64,000 nucleotides of DNA from NCBI RefSeq assembly GCF_040675465.1, contig NZ_JBFAPA010000018.1, forward strand, positions 186,001 through 250,000, given 5' to 3'. Position numbers and translations under genes: made by a program. This document shows positions 42,194 through 50,796 of this stretch, piece after piece. Origin of the DNA: Kibdelosporangium sp040675465 (GTDB lineage: Bacteria; Actinomycetota; Actinomycetes; Mycobacteriales; Pseudonocardiaceae). Positions within the stretch are counted from its first letter, which is position 1; each line of letters starts with the position of its first letter. The notes under the pieces were generated by a model. It saw only the letters and a program-made list of their open reading frames with translations, was not told the origin of the DNA and did not search any database.

Positions 42194-43314
42194 CCGGGAC
42201 GTACGGTAGGGCTGTGAACGCGGCTTGTACCTGGCCAGAGCCCCTGGGACGGCGCCCGCCGTTCGCGGCGACGCTGTTTCCCGCGATCTTCCTGTTCTAC
42301 CTGGTCGAGGCGATCATCAAGGGCTTCGAACCACAACGGCCGGCATGGGTCGGCATTGCGGTTCTGCTGCTCGCGGTGGCCTATGGGGCGGCCTACACGT
42401 TCGCCTTGTGGCGTGGTCTCGGGCTGTCCCACCAGGCTCGGATCTGGCTGGTGGTGGCGTGCACGCTGCCGCCGGTCGCGTTCGCGCTGATGATGGACTC
42501 GAATGACCTGACCTACCTCACGTATGCGGTCGTCGCGGCCATGATGTTGCTGCCGTCTGCGGTCGGCCTCGCCTATGGGGTCACGGCTACCTCGGCCGTG
42601 CTGGCGGTGACCGGGATCCAGCACGGTTCACCGAACTTCCAGGGCGGGGTCATCCTGGCGATTCTCACTGGCCTGATGTTCACCGTCCGCGGGTTCGCGC
42701 GGAAGTCCGGTGAGCTGCAGCTGGCGAGAGACGAGATCAGGACACTCGCGGTGGCTGAGGAACGGGCCAGAGTCGCCCGCGACCTGCACGACGTGCTGGG
42801 CCACAGCCTGACCACGATCACCCTGAAGGCCGGTCTGGCCAGGCGGATCCTGGAGAGCTCGGCGGATGTCGACCGGGCGCTGACCGAGGTGCACGACGTG
42901 GAAAGGCTGTCCCGGCAGGCGCTCACCGAGATCAGGGCGACCGTGTCGGGCTATCGCCAGGTGTCATTGCCGGCCGAGATCGCGGGTGCCAAGGCCGCGT
43001 TGCTGGCTGCGGGCATCGACGCGGACCTGCCACAGGCGGTGGACGATGTGCCCGGCGAGCTGCAGGAGCCGTTCGGATACGTTCTACGCGAAGGCGTGAC
43101 CAACGTGATCCGCCACAGTGGTGCCAGCCGGTGTCAGATCCGGCTGGGACAGTCGTGGATCGAGGTCGAGGACAACGGTTCCGGTATGTCTACTGTGGAC
43201 AGCAACGGCGGCAACGGGCTGGCAGGGTTGCGGGAACGGCTGGCCAAGGTCGACGGACGGCTCACGGCCGCGCCCCGAGACGAAGGTGGGTTCCTGTTGC
43301 GGGCGGATGTGTAG
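42190..43314 (+). CDS. Sensor histidine kinase (DesK/NarX type)
   Basis: 374 residues. About five membrane segments (residues ~30-170), then the phosphoacceptor motif ARDLHDVLGHSLTTITLKAG and an HATPase domain (EGVTNVIRHSGAS N box, DNGSGMS, GNGLAGLRERL). ATG overlaps the permease stop (ATGA). Pairs with the response regulator that follows by 2 bp. Confidence 0.93.
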   Translation: MTGTYGRAVNAACTWPEPLGRRPPFAATLFPAIFLFYLVEAIIKGFEPQRPAWVGIAVLLLAVAYGAAYTFALWRGLGLSHQARIWLVVACTLPPVAFALMMDSNDLTYLTYAVVAAMMLLPSAVGLAYGVTATSAVLAVTGIQHGSPNFQGGVILAILTGLMFTVRGFARKSGELQLARDEIRTLAVAEERARVARDLHDVLGHSLTTITLKAGLARRILESSADVDRALTEVHDVERLSRQALTEIRATVSGYRQVSLPAEIAGAKAALLAAGIDADLPQAVDDVPGELQEPFGYVLREGVTNVIRHSGASRCQIRLGQSWIEVEDNGSGMSTVDSNGGNGLAGLRERLAKVDGRLTAAPRDEGGFLLRADV

Positions 43315-43316
43315 AC

Positions 43317-43922
43317 ATGATCAGGATTCTGCTGGCCGACGACCAGACGCTGGTCCGTGGCGCGCTGGCGGCGATGCTGGGCCTCGAGTCCGACATGGAG
43401 GTGGTCGCCGAGGTCGGTACCGGCGATGACGTCCTGGCGGCGGCCCAGCAGACCAGCCCCGACGTGGCCCTGCTCGACGTGCAGATGCCCGGCAAGGATG
43501 GGCTGACCGCTGCGGCGGAGCTGCGGGCAGCGATGCCTGCTTGCAAGGTCGTGATGTGCACGACCTTCGGCCGTCCGGGGTACCTCAGCAGGGCGCTGGC
43601 CGCTGGCGCCGCGGGGTTCGTGGTGAAGGACGCGCCACCCGAGCAGCTCGTGGACGCGGTCCGGCGAGTACACGCCGGGCTGCGCGTGGTCGACCCGTCG
43701 CTGGCAGCGGAATCGCTCGCGACCGGGCACAGCCCGCTGACCTTGCGGGAGCGTGAGGTGCTGGCCGAGTCCAGCGACGGCGGGACGATCGCCGACATCG
43801 CGCGTTCGCTGCATCTTTCCGAGGGCACCGTCCGCAACCACCTGTCCTCCGCGATCGGCAAGACCGGGGCACGGACCAGGGCCGAGGCGGCCCGGCTGGC
43901 GGAGGACCGCGGCTGGCTCTGA
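43317..43922 (+). CDS. LuxR/NarL-type response regulator
   Basis: 201 residues. Receiver with LLADDQTLVRGALAAML, phosphoacceptor in ALLDVQMPGKDG, and Lys in FVVKDAPPEQ; LuxR-type DNA-binding domain (LTLREREVLAESSDGGTIADIARSLHLSEGTVRNHLSSAIGK). Output of the preceding kinase and likely regulator of the ABC operon. Confidence 0.94.
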   Translation: MIRILLADDQTLVRGALAAMLGLESDMEVVAEVGTGDDVLAAAQQTSPDVALLDVQMPGKDGLTAAAELRAAMPACKVVMCTTFGRPGYLSRALAAGAAGFVVKDAPPEQLVDAVRRVHAGLRVVDPSLAAESLATGHSPLTLREREVLAESSDGGTIADIARSLHLSEGTVRNHLSSAIGKTGARTRAEAARLAEDRGWL

Positions 43923-43967
43923 CCCCGGCCGTCCAAAACTGTCGGTGCGGTCTGCCATGATGCGATC

Positions 43968-44615
43968 GTGACCAACCCAACCAGGGCCATCGTGGCCAAA
44001 CGCTGGATCAGAAGGGGCCTGATCGGCCTCGTGCTGATGCTCGCGCTGGTCGTGGGCGGCACAGGGTTCCGGGTGTGGCAGGAGGCCAGGCAGGACGATC
44101 GGACCAGGGCGGACGCGGTGGTCGTGCTGGGCGCCGCGCAGTACGCGGGCAAGCCGTCGCCGATCCTGGAGAACCGCCTGCAGCATGCGAAGAACCTGTT
44201 CGACGCCGGGGTCGCCGGTTACATCGTGACCGGGGGCGGCCGGCGCGCGGGTGACCGGTACACCGAGGCCGACGCCGGCGTGAGATGGCTGACCTCGCAC
44301 GGCGTGCCGCGCGACCGGGTGGTCGCCGTCGGCGAGGGCAACGACACATTGGGCACCATCCAGGCGGTGGCCAGAATGGCGGGGCAGCGCGGCTGGTCGT
44401 CGGCGGTGATCGTCAGCGACCCGTGGCATTCCTTACGTGCCAGGACGATGGCCCGGGACGCGGGGTTGTCCGCATGGACGTCACCGACCCACACGGGGCC
44501 GGTCGTGCAGACGCGCGAGATCCAGGCGAAGTACATCCTCCGGGAGACCGCGGCGCTGCTGTACTACCGCGTGTTCAACGCCCCGGCGGATGACATCGGT
44601 GTGGACCTCGAGTGA
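43968..44615 (+). CDS. YdcF/SanA-family DUF218 protein
   Basis: 215 residues with one N-terminal membrane helix (LIGLVLMLALVVGGTGF) and an external DUF218 domain: ADAVVVLGAAQYAGKPSPILENRLQHA, YIVTGGGRRAGD, SAVIVSDPWHSLRARTMARDAG. Members have been tied to envelope integrity and cell-wall precursor handling. GTG start; its stop overlaps the dgt start. A TTA codon occurs at SLR. Confidence 0.88.
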   Translation: MTNPTRAIVAKRWIRRGLIGLVLMLALVVGGTGFRVWQEARQDDRTRADAVVVLGAAQYAGKPSPILENRLQHAKNLFDAGVAGYIVTGGGRRAGDRYTEADAGVRWLTSHGVPRDRVVAVGEGNDTLGTIQAVARMAGQRGWSSAVIVSDPWHSLRARTMARDAGLSAWTSPTHTGPVVQTREIQAKYILRETAALLYYRVFNAPADDIGVDLE

Positions 44616-45859
44616 CGTACACACCGCACGACACCGCCCGGCTGTTCGACGAGCCGGCGAAAGGCGGCGTGCTGCCAGGGGCCTCAGCGCAGCGGCGCAG
44701 CCCGTTCTCGCGGGACCGGGCGCGGGTGCTGCACTCGGCGGCGTTGCGGCGGCTGGCGGGCAAGACCCAGGTCGTGGGTCCTGGCGAGGGCACCGAGGTG
44801 TACGGGGTGCCGCGGACGCGGCTCACCCACTCGCTGGAGGTCGCGCAGATCGGCCGGGAGATCGCCGAGGAGCTGGGCTGCGACCCGGACGTGGTGGACA
44901 CGGCCGGCCTCGCGCACGACATCGGCCACCCGCCGTTCGGGCACAACGGTGAGACCGCGCTCGACATGGCGGCCAGGGACCATGGCGGGTTCGAGGGCAA
45001 CGCGCAGACCTTGCGGATCCTGACGAGGCTGGAACCCAAGGAGCCGTCGGCCGGGCTGAACCTGACCAGGGCGGTGCTCGACGCGACGGTCAAGTACCCG
45101 TGGCCGCGCATCGAGGGCAAGCGGAAGTTCGGCGTGTACGAGGACGACCGCGCGGTCTTCGACTGGATCAGGCAGGGAGCGCCGGAGCGGCGGTGCTGCC
45201 TGGAGGCTCAGGTGATGGACTGGTCCGACGACGTGGCCTACTCGGTGCACGACGTGGAGGACGGGGTGCGGGCCGGCCGGATCGCGCTGGGTGTGCTGGC
45301 GGACGCCGAGGAGCGGTCGGCGATCGCCGAGCTGGCCGCACGGCACTTCTCGGCGGAGCCGTTGCCGGAGCTGGAGGCCGCGGCGGCGCACTTACTGGAC
45401 CTGTCGGCGGTCGCGGCGGCGGTCGGCTACGACGGGTCGCTCGGCGCGCAGGTCGCGTTGAAGCGGCTGACCAGTGAGCTGGTCGGCCGGTTCGCGTCAG
45501 CCGCCGTGGGCGAGACGCGGCGGGTGTACGGCGACGGCGACCTGACCCGGTATGACGCGGATCTGGTGATCCCGCGGCAGGCCGCGGTCGAAGTGGCTTT
45601 GCTGAAGTCGTTGGCGCTCAAGTACGTCATGAGCGACCCGACCCGGCTGGCCCTGCAGGAACAGCAGCGCGAGCTGCTGACGGAACTACTGAAGGCATTG
45701 GAGGACTACGCACCTGACGCTCTGGAACCGGCGTTCCAGTCCGCGTGGCACGATGCGCACAACGATGGCGAACGCCATCGGGTGCTGATCGACCAGGTCG
45801 CTTCGCTGACCGACGCGCAGGCCGTCGCCTGGCATGAGGCTTTCGTCCGCGCCCGCTGA
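44612..45859 (+). CDS. dgt: Deoxyguanosinetriphosphate triphosphohydrolase-like protein
   Basis: 415 residues. HD-domain dNTPase splitting dNTP to deoxynucleoside and triphosphate; metal residues in TRLTHSLEVAQI and HDIGHPPFGHNGE, and DDVAYSVHDVEDG. GTG overlaps the upstream stop (GTGA). In M. tuberculosis dgt is directly followed by dnaG; here about 5 kb intervenes. Contains a TTA codon (HLLDL). Confidence 0.95.
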   Translation: MTYTPHDTARLFDEPAKGGVLPGASAQRRSPFSRDRARVLHSAALRRLAGKTQVVGPGEGTEVYGVPRTRLTHSLEVAQIGREIAEELGCDPDVVDTAGLAHDIGHPPFGHNGETALDMAARDHGGFEGNAQTLRILTRLEPKEPSAGLNLTRAVLDATVKYPWPRIEGKRKFGVYEDDRAVFDWIRQGAPERRCCLEAQVMDWSDDVAYSVHDVEDGVRAGRIALGVLADAEERSAIAELAARHFSAEPLPELEAAAAHLLDLSAVAAAVGYDGSLGAQVALKRLTSELVGRFASAAVGETRRVYGDGDLTRYDADLVIPRQAAVEVALLKSLALKYVMSDPTRLALQEQQRELLTELLKALEDYAPDALEPAFQSAWHDAHNDGERHRVLIDQVASLTDAQAVAWHEAFVRAR

Positions 45860-45915
45860 CACCCCGCCAGTTCCGTACAACTGAACAAACCCGCACGGCC
45901 AGTGGGACAGGCAAG

Positions 45916-45951
45916 CGACTGTTGGTCGAAGGGTTGCTGGTTCGAGTCCAG
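45916..45951 (+). pseudogene. Broken tRNA-Asn fragment
   Basis: Positions 45916-45923 (CGACTGTT) and 45926-45951 are identical to the anticodon-to-T-arm part of the intact tRNA-Asn at 54318; the intervening AA is GG. The D-arm, acceptor stem and anticodon-stem pairing are lost. It lies 57 bp after the dgt stop, at the left edge of the segment that separates dgt from dnaG. Annotated peptides of the LDSNQQPF type on the other strand come from such tRNA sequence. Confidence 0.8.
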
Positions 45952-46029
45952 GTGGGCGAGTCCGTGGGCACGGCGTGTACGAGGTGCGCCCGTGGTCCGG
46001 GCGACCAGCCGCAAGGGCTGGGATGGCTT

Positions 46030-46480
46030 CCAGCTGGTTGTTGGGGCGACGAGTGACCGAATTCCGGGATGACTCACGCGGTTGTCGATCAGGTGGATCC
46101 GGAATGGCTTCGGCAACTGGCCTGACTTGTTGATCGGGGACGGATCTGCAGGACCGGCGGCAGGGCAGCCGAGGATGGCGATCTCTATGCCGCGGATCTT
46201 GAAAGGTTCGCGCCTTCGCGGACTCCAGCCCGCTCGATGCATCCCTCTGCACCACGACTTGCTGCCCTGCAGGTGGAAGGAAGCGTTGGCGCGGACTGGA
46301 TCCTGACCGGCATCGCGTACGCACCGGTACCCGCGGATGATCCCGGCCTGCTCCAGCCGCCTGACCCGCTCGGTCACCGCACTGGGCGACATCGACACGG
46401 CCTTGGTCAGTCCGGCGTACGTATTGCGGGCTGGGGACCATCGATGTGCGGCGAGGGTCAGCGTGGCCTTCCGTTGCTGT
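46030..46480 (-). pseudogene. Decayed Lrp/AsnC-family regulator
   Basis: On the minus strand the reading AGLTKAVSMSPSAVTERVRRLEQAGIIRGYRCV is a typical Lrp/AsnC helix-turn-helix. The following ~300 bp carries scattered pieces (LIDNRVSH, LEAIPALAAG) consistent with the RAM domain in shifted frames, without a continuous frame. The N-terminal start is not clear. Probably inactivated by several frameshifts. Confidence 0.55.
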
Positions 46481-46867
46481 ACTCGGGCTCCTGGGCAGGC
46501 ATGTGCGGACCGCGGTACAGGTCGCCTCCCGCGCGGTCGCCCGAGCCGGGCTGAGCGGGGCCGGGTTCGGACGGTCATGAGTGATCTCGCCGGTGGTGCC
46601 TGGTGGCGCGGGTGGTGCCTCGTGGCGCCCGATGGCGTGGATGGCGTTGTCGATCATGCTCGTCGGACCTGGTCGGGCCGGGGGTGCTTCGGCTGAAGCC
46701 CATCTTGGGACTACCGACGAACAGTTCGTCGCACTGCTCGACGATCTGCACGCCGACGCGTCTTGGTGGCGCGCGGTGGTGGTTGGGGTTGTGGAACCCG
46801 GTGCGGGGATGGGGGAGTTCGCTGCGGGTGAACTGCTCGATGGCGTGACCGGTGGCACACTCGGGGT
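46481..46867. other. Intergenic region of uncertain content
   Basis: About 390 bp between the Lrp relic and the small gene. Frames on both strands are open but none shows a recognisable protein pattern or a good start site, so no gene is called. Confidence 0.4.
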
Positions 46868-47077
46868 ATGGCCAATCCGATTTCGCGCTTGCTCCGGAAG
46901 CTGTTCCGCCGCCGTGTGCCCGCAGGTGTGGGTCGGGGTGGCCGTCCTGGTGAGGCGGGTGGTTCGGCGGGGGTGCGGGAGCCGCGCCGTCCCAAGCCGA
47001 CCGGGCCGCAGTCGATGGGTGCCAAGCCCATTCCGAGTGATGCCCAGACCGTGGCGTTGCGGGACCCTCGCCAGTGA
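46868..47077 (+). CDS. Small basic hypothetical protein upstream of serpin
   Basis: 69 residues, strongly basic and Gly/Pro-rich (ISRLLRKLFRRRVPAGVGRGG, REPRRPKPTGPQSMGAKPIP). The N-terminus could form an amphipathic helix. Its stop overlaps the serpin GTG (GTGA), which argues that it is translated with the serpin. No family recognised. It is short, so the call is tentative. Confidence 0.5.
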   Translation: MANPISRLLRKLFRRRVPAGVGRGGRPGEAGGSAGVREPRRPKPTGPQSMGAKPIPSDAQTVALRDPRQ

Positions 47078-48162
47078 CGGACCGGGCGCACCTGGAGTTC
47101 ACTGTCGCGGTGCAGGACGCGTTGCCGGGCAACGTTGTCTGGTCGCCGTTCTCGGTCGCCAGCGCGTTGGCGCTGGTAGCGCGCGGTGCTGAGGGCGCGA
47201 CCAGGGACGAGCTGGTCGCGTTGCTCACCGGCGACAAGGCGGGCCAGGTCGAGCAGCTGATCCGGCTGCTTGGCGAGGCCGAGGACGTCGTGGTGCCGCA
47301 CAGTGACGACGAGCGGCCGGAGATCGCGGTGTCCAACACCCTGTGGGCCGACGAGCGGGTGCGAATCAACTCCGGCTTCGCCGACGCGCTGACCAGCATG
47401 CCCAGCGGGTCGGTGCGGACCGCGCCGTTCGGCAAGGACCCCGATCGCGCGCGGACCGAGATCAACGAGGACGTGGCCCGGACGACCCATGACCTGATCC
47501 AGGACCTGCTGCCGGACGGCGTGATCAAGCACGACACGGTTGCCGCACTGGTCAACGCGCTGTACCTGAAGGTCGGTTGGCGGCACGCGTTCACCGAGTC
47601 GGCGACCACGCCTCGGCCGTTCCACACGCCCGGGGGACGCGTGCAGGTGCCGATGATGTTCGTCAGCGAGACCTTGGGGTACGCAAGGACTTCCGGGTGG
47701 CAGGTCGTGCAGCTGCCAACCGTCGGTCAGGTGGAGGCCGTGGTTCTGCTGCCCGACGGTGACCTGCCCGAAGTGGACGCGGGCTCGCTGGAGACACTGC
47801 TCGCCGCGCCGAAGCGGCAGGCGGTGAGCTTGCGGCTGCCCAAGCTGAGCCTGAAGCTGCAGGCCGAGCTGACCCCCGTGCTGAACACCCTGGGTGTGCG
47901 GACGGTGTTCACCGACGACGCCAACCTGTCCGGGATCAGTGCGGATCCGCTTGCGGTACAGGCTGTTCTGCATGAGACAGTGCTCAAACTGGACGAGCAG
48001 GGCCTGGAGGGCGCGGCGGCGACGGCCGTGATGATGCGTGTGCTGTCGTTCAACCCGCAGCAGCCGGTGGAGGTCGTCGTGGACCGGCCGTTCCTGTTGC
48101 TGGTGCGGCACACCAGGACCGGGGCGGTGTACTTCTCGGCGAGAGTGACCGACCCGTCCTAG
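47074..48162 (+). CDS. Serpin-family protease inhibitor, cytoplasmic
   Basis: 362 residues, no signal peptide. Serpin pattern: NVVWSPFSVASALALVARGAEGATRDEL, ISNTLW-like VSNTLWADE, VNALYLKVGW, and the reactive-loop region EQGLEGAAATAV (308-319) followed by MMRVLS. By hinge counting the scissile bond would be Leu324-Ser325, predicting a chymotrypsin- or elastase-like target. P14 is Leu311, larger than the usual Thr/Ser, which may slow insertion. C-terminal FLLLVRHTRTGAVYFSARV is typical. Serpins are uncommon in bacteria. Confidence 0.9.
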   Translation: MTDRAHLEFTVAVQDALPGNVVWSPFSVASALALVARGAEGATRDELVALLTGDKAGQVEQLIRLLGEAEDVVVPHSDDERPEIAVSNTLWADERVRINSGFADALTSMPSGSVRTAPFGKDPDRARTEINEDVARTTHDLIQDLLPDGVIKHDTVAALVNALYLKVGWRHAFTESATTPRPFHTPGGRVQVPMMFVSETLGYARTSGWQVVQLPTVGQVEAVVLLPDGDLPEVDAGSLETLLAAPKRQAVSLRLPKLSLKLQAELTPVLNTLGVRTVFTDDANLSGISADPLAVQAVLHETVLKLDEQGLEGAAATAVMMRVLSFNPQQPVEVVVDRPFLLLVRHTRTGAVYFSARVTDPS

Positions 48163-48171
48163 GCTGACCGT

Positions 48172-48954
48172 ATGCCAACCGTACGAGTCGACCGTGATGG
48201 TCCAGTGTGGACAGTTGTGCTGTCGCGGCCGGAAGCGCGCAACGCCGTGGACGGCCCGACCGCGCAAGCACTTGCCGACGCCTTCCGTGAGTTCGACGCG
48301 GACGACGAGGCGAAGGTCGCGGTGCTGTGGGGCGACGGCGGCACGTTCTGTGCGGGCGCGGACCTCAAGGCGATCGGCACCGAGCGCGGGAACCAGGTGA
48401 CCACCGACGGCGACGGCCCGATGGGACCGACCCGGATGCGCCTGGGCAAACCGGTGATCGCCGCCGTGTCCGGCTATGCGGTGGCAGGTGGCCTCGAGCT
48501 GGCCATCTGGTGTGACCTGCGAGTGGCCGCCGAGGACGCGGTCTTCGGGGTGTTCTGCCGCCGATGGGGCGTGCCGTTGATCGACGGCGGGACCATCCGG
48601 CTGCCCCGGCTGATCGGCCAGAGCCGCGCGATGGACATGATCCTCACCGGCCGTGCGGTCGACGCCCAGGAGGCACTGGCCATCGGGCTCGCCAATCGCG
48701 TTGTGCCACAAGGACAGGAGCGTGCGGCCGCCGAAGCCCTCGCCCGCGACCTCGCCCAGCTCCCACAGATTTGCATGCGCCAGGATCGCTTGTCCGCCCT
48801 CGAACAGTGGAGTCTCGACGAGCAGACCGCCCTGGCCGGCGAACTCCAGCACGGCTTGACGTCCCTTGCTGATGGTGCGCTGGAAGGTGCGGCACGGTTC
48901 ACGGCCGGAGCAGGACGACACGGCACCACCGCCACTCCGGGCACACCGAACTAA
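48172..48954 (+). CDS. Enoyl-CoA hydratase/isomerase (crotonase) family protein
   Basis: 260 residues. Oxyanion-hole segments ARNAVDGPTAQAL and GGTFCAGADLKAIG, then ISGYAVAGG-like VSGYAVAGGLELAIWCDLRVA and RRWGVPLIDGGTIRLPRLIG. One expected catalytic Glu position reads DGG, so substrate and reaction are uncertain. ATG 9 bp after the serpin stop. Confidence 0.88.
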   Translation: MPTVRVDRDGPVWTVVLSRPEARNAVDGPTAQALADAFREFDADDEAKVAVLWGDGGTFCAGADLKAIGTERGNQVTTDGDGPMGPTRMRLGKPVIAAVSGYAVAGGLELAIWCDLRVAAEDAVFGVFCRRWGVPLIDGGTIRLPRLIGQSRAMDMILTGRAVDAQEALAIGLANRVVPQGQERAAAEALARDLAQLPQICMRQDRLSALEQWSLDEQTALAGELQHGLTSLADGALEGAARFTAGAGRHGTTATPGTPN

Positions 48955-49039
48955 GCGCCGAACGTCCGGCAGTCACGCGAGCAGGCTTGTGGTGGATCAA
49001 ACAAAGCAGGGGTGAGGCATAGCCCTGGGGACCCCGGAC

Positions 49040-49180
49040 GCTGGCGACGGCATGAGTAGGGCTGGGGAGGGCCAAAACAGAGCGGCAGTCCTGAGGAGTG
49101 CCAAAACAGGGGCGGTAGCGCTGGGGAGGGCCAAGCAGGGAGGTAGCGCTTGGCCAAAACAGGGCGGCAGCGCTGGGGCA
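49040..49180. repeat. Degenerate ~28-32-bp tandem repeats
   Basis: Four units of the form GCTGGGGAGGGCCAAAACAG plus GCGGCAGC (near 49060, 49090, 49120, 49150), with insertions and deletions. They occupy the ~330-bp gap between the crotonase and CMD genes. No coding potential. Confidence 0.7.
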
Positions 49181-49286
49181 TGGGTTTTGGGAACCGGGCG
49201 CTCGACAGCGGCGCGAGGTTCTGGTGTCACGTTTGGCGGAGGTCTCTCGTCTGGATGAGGACGGGTTGGGCGAGAGGAGATTTCCG

Positions 49287-49865
49287 ATGACACGGGTTGT
49301 GGGTGTGTCGGCTGGGCGCGCCGGTGTGGTGGGGCGGTTGGTGTATCGGTTCGCTGCCAAGCGGTTCGGGGTTGTTCCCGAGCCGCTGGCCGTGATGATG
49401 CATCACCGCGGCTTGGCGGTGACTGGTGGCGTTCACGAACTGATGGCCGAACGGGCCAGCAAGACCTTGCCGAAGTCGGTTCGTGAGCTGGCTGTTTACC
49501 GGACCGCCGTGCGGCTCGGTTGCGAGTGGTGCATTGATTTCGGCACCATGCTTCAGCGGTTGAGCGGGCTGGATGTCGACCGGTTGCGTGAGATCGACGA
49601 CTATGCGACGTCGCCGAAGTACACCGATAAGGAGCGGCTGGCGATCGCGTACGCCGATGCGATGACCGCCACACCCGTTCAGGTGACCGACGAGCAGGTC
49701 GCCGAGCTGGTGGCCGTGTTCGGGGAGCGGGGCATGGTCGAGCTCACCTACCAGATCGCGCTGGAGAACATGCGCGCCCGCACCAACAGTGCCCTGGGCA
49801 TCGCCGAGCAGGGGTTCTCCTCCGGTGACGCCTGCCGGGTGCCGCTCACTCCGGGACGCGAGTGA
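49287..49865 (+). CDS. Carboxymuconolactone decarboxylase/AhpD-like protein (ECF41 partner)
   Basis: 192 residues from the ATG at 49287 (GAGGAG 8 nt upstream). CMD pattern ELAVYRTAVRLGCEWCIDFG with the CxxC redox pair and a later LTYQIALEN. Peroxidase-like or decarboxylase function cannot be separated. It faces a SigJ/ECF41-type sigma gene with which it overlaps at the 3' end by 20 bp; CMD proteins are standard partners of ECF41 sigma factors. Confidence 0.88.
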   Translation: MTRVVGVSAGRAGVVGRLVYRFAAKRFGVVPEPLAVMMHHRGLAVTGGVHELMAERASKTLPKSVRELAVYRTAVRLGCEWCIDFGTMLQRLSGLDVDRLREIDDYATSPKYTDKERLAIAYADAMTATPVQVTDEQVAELVAVFGERGMVELTYQIALENMRARTNSALGIAEQGFSSGDACRVPLTPGRE

Positions 49866-50769
49866 GCTTGTCCGGATTCACGACGTCGTACACCCCGGCG
49901 ATCTTGCCGTCCCGCACGGCGAACCCGTCCACCCGGCGGGCGATCTCCGGGTGGGCCTCGTCCGCCGGGGTGTACGGCAGGTAGAGGCCGAGGTCGCCGT
50001 TCACCAGCACCGGTTCGCCGGGCACCCGGCCCAGCTTGTACTTGGCCATCAGGCCGATCAGGAAGCGGGCCACCTTCTCACGCCCGGTGATGACGTTGAC
50101 CGTGGTGCGGGCCTTGCCGTTGGAGTCGCCGACCAGCGCCACGTCAGGGTGCAGCAGTTCGACGACGGACCGCAGGTCACCGCTCGACACGGCGGCCACG
50201 AAACGTTCCACAAGGGAGCGCTGCTCCTCCATCGAGGCTCGTGGCGGCGGATCGGCGTCCGCGACGGCTTTGCGCCCGCGGGAGGCGTACTGCCGGGCCG
50301 TCGCGGTGGCGCAGCCCAGGGTCTCCGCGATCTCCTCGAACGGCACACTGAACGCGTCGTGCAGCACGAACGCCACCCGCTGCTCGGGGGACAGCTTGTC
50401 CAGCACGACCAGCGCGGCCATCCGCATACCGTCGTCGCGAACGACGACCTCCAGCGGGTCCTCGGTCGGCTGCGGGGTCAGCGGCGTCACCACCGGCTCC
50501 GGCAGCCAGGACCCGACGTAGCGCTCCCGCTGCACGGCGGCCGACCGCAGCCGGTCCAGGCAGAGCCGGCCGGTCACGGTGGTCAGCCAGGCGCGCAGGT
50601 CCCTGATCCCATTGCGGTCCACAGTGGACAGTCGAAGCCAGGCCTCCTGCACCGCGTCCTCGGCGTCGGAGAGCGTCCCGGTCAGCCGGTAGGCGACCCC
50701 GAGCAGATGCGCCCGGTGCTCGCGGAACTCCTCGGCGAGGGTGTCCTGGCTGACGGTCACAGAACTCAT
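49846..50769 (-). CDS. sigJ: ECF41/SigJ-type RNA polymerase sigma factor
   Basis: 307 residues. Regions 2 and 4 (HRAHLLGVAYRLTGTLSDAEDAVQEAW; SPEQRVAFVLHDAFSVPFEEIAETLGCATATARQ), the WLPEP linker motif, and a C-terminal SnoaL-like domain (LVERFVAAVSSGDL and onward) with the terminal NPDKL motif that defines ECF41. The C-terminal domain replaces an anti-sigma factor. ATG 50769; an ATG at 50784 is also in frame. Divergent from dnaG by 27 bp. Confidence 0.93.
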   Translation of the reverse strand: MSSVTVSQDTLAEEFREHRAHLLGVAYRLTGTLSDAEDAVQEAWLRLSTVDRNGIRDLRAWLTTVTGRLCLDRLRSAAVQRERYVGSWLPEPVVTPLTPQPTEDPLEVVVRDDGMRMAALVVLDKLSPEQRVAFVLHDAFSVPFEEIAETLGCATATARQYASRGRKAVADADPPPRASMEEQRSLVERFVAAVSSGDLRSVVELLHPDVALVGDSNGKARTTVNVITGREKVARFLIGLMAKYKLGRVPGEPVLVNGDLGLYLPYTPADEAHPEIARRVDGFAVRDGKIAGVYDVVNPDKLTRVPE

Positions 50770-50796
50770 GTTAGGCGTAGGCATAAGCTTGGCGGC

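Noticed and set aside
45706..46858. Minus-strand proteins across 45.7-46.9 kb
   Set aside because: They read through antisense dgt and the tRNA fragment (LDSNQQPF-type artefact). Only the Lrp-like helix-turn-helix part is real, and it is broken.
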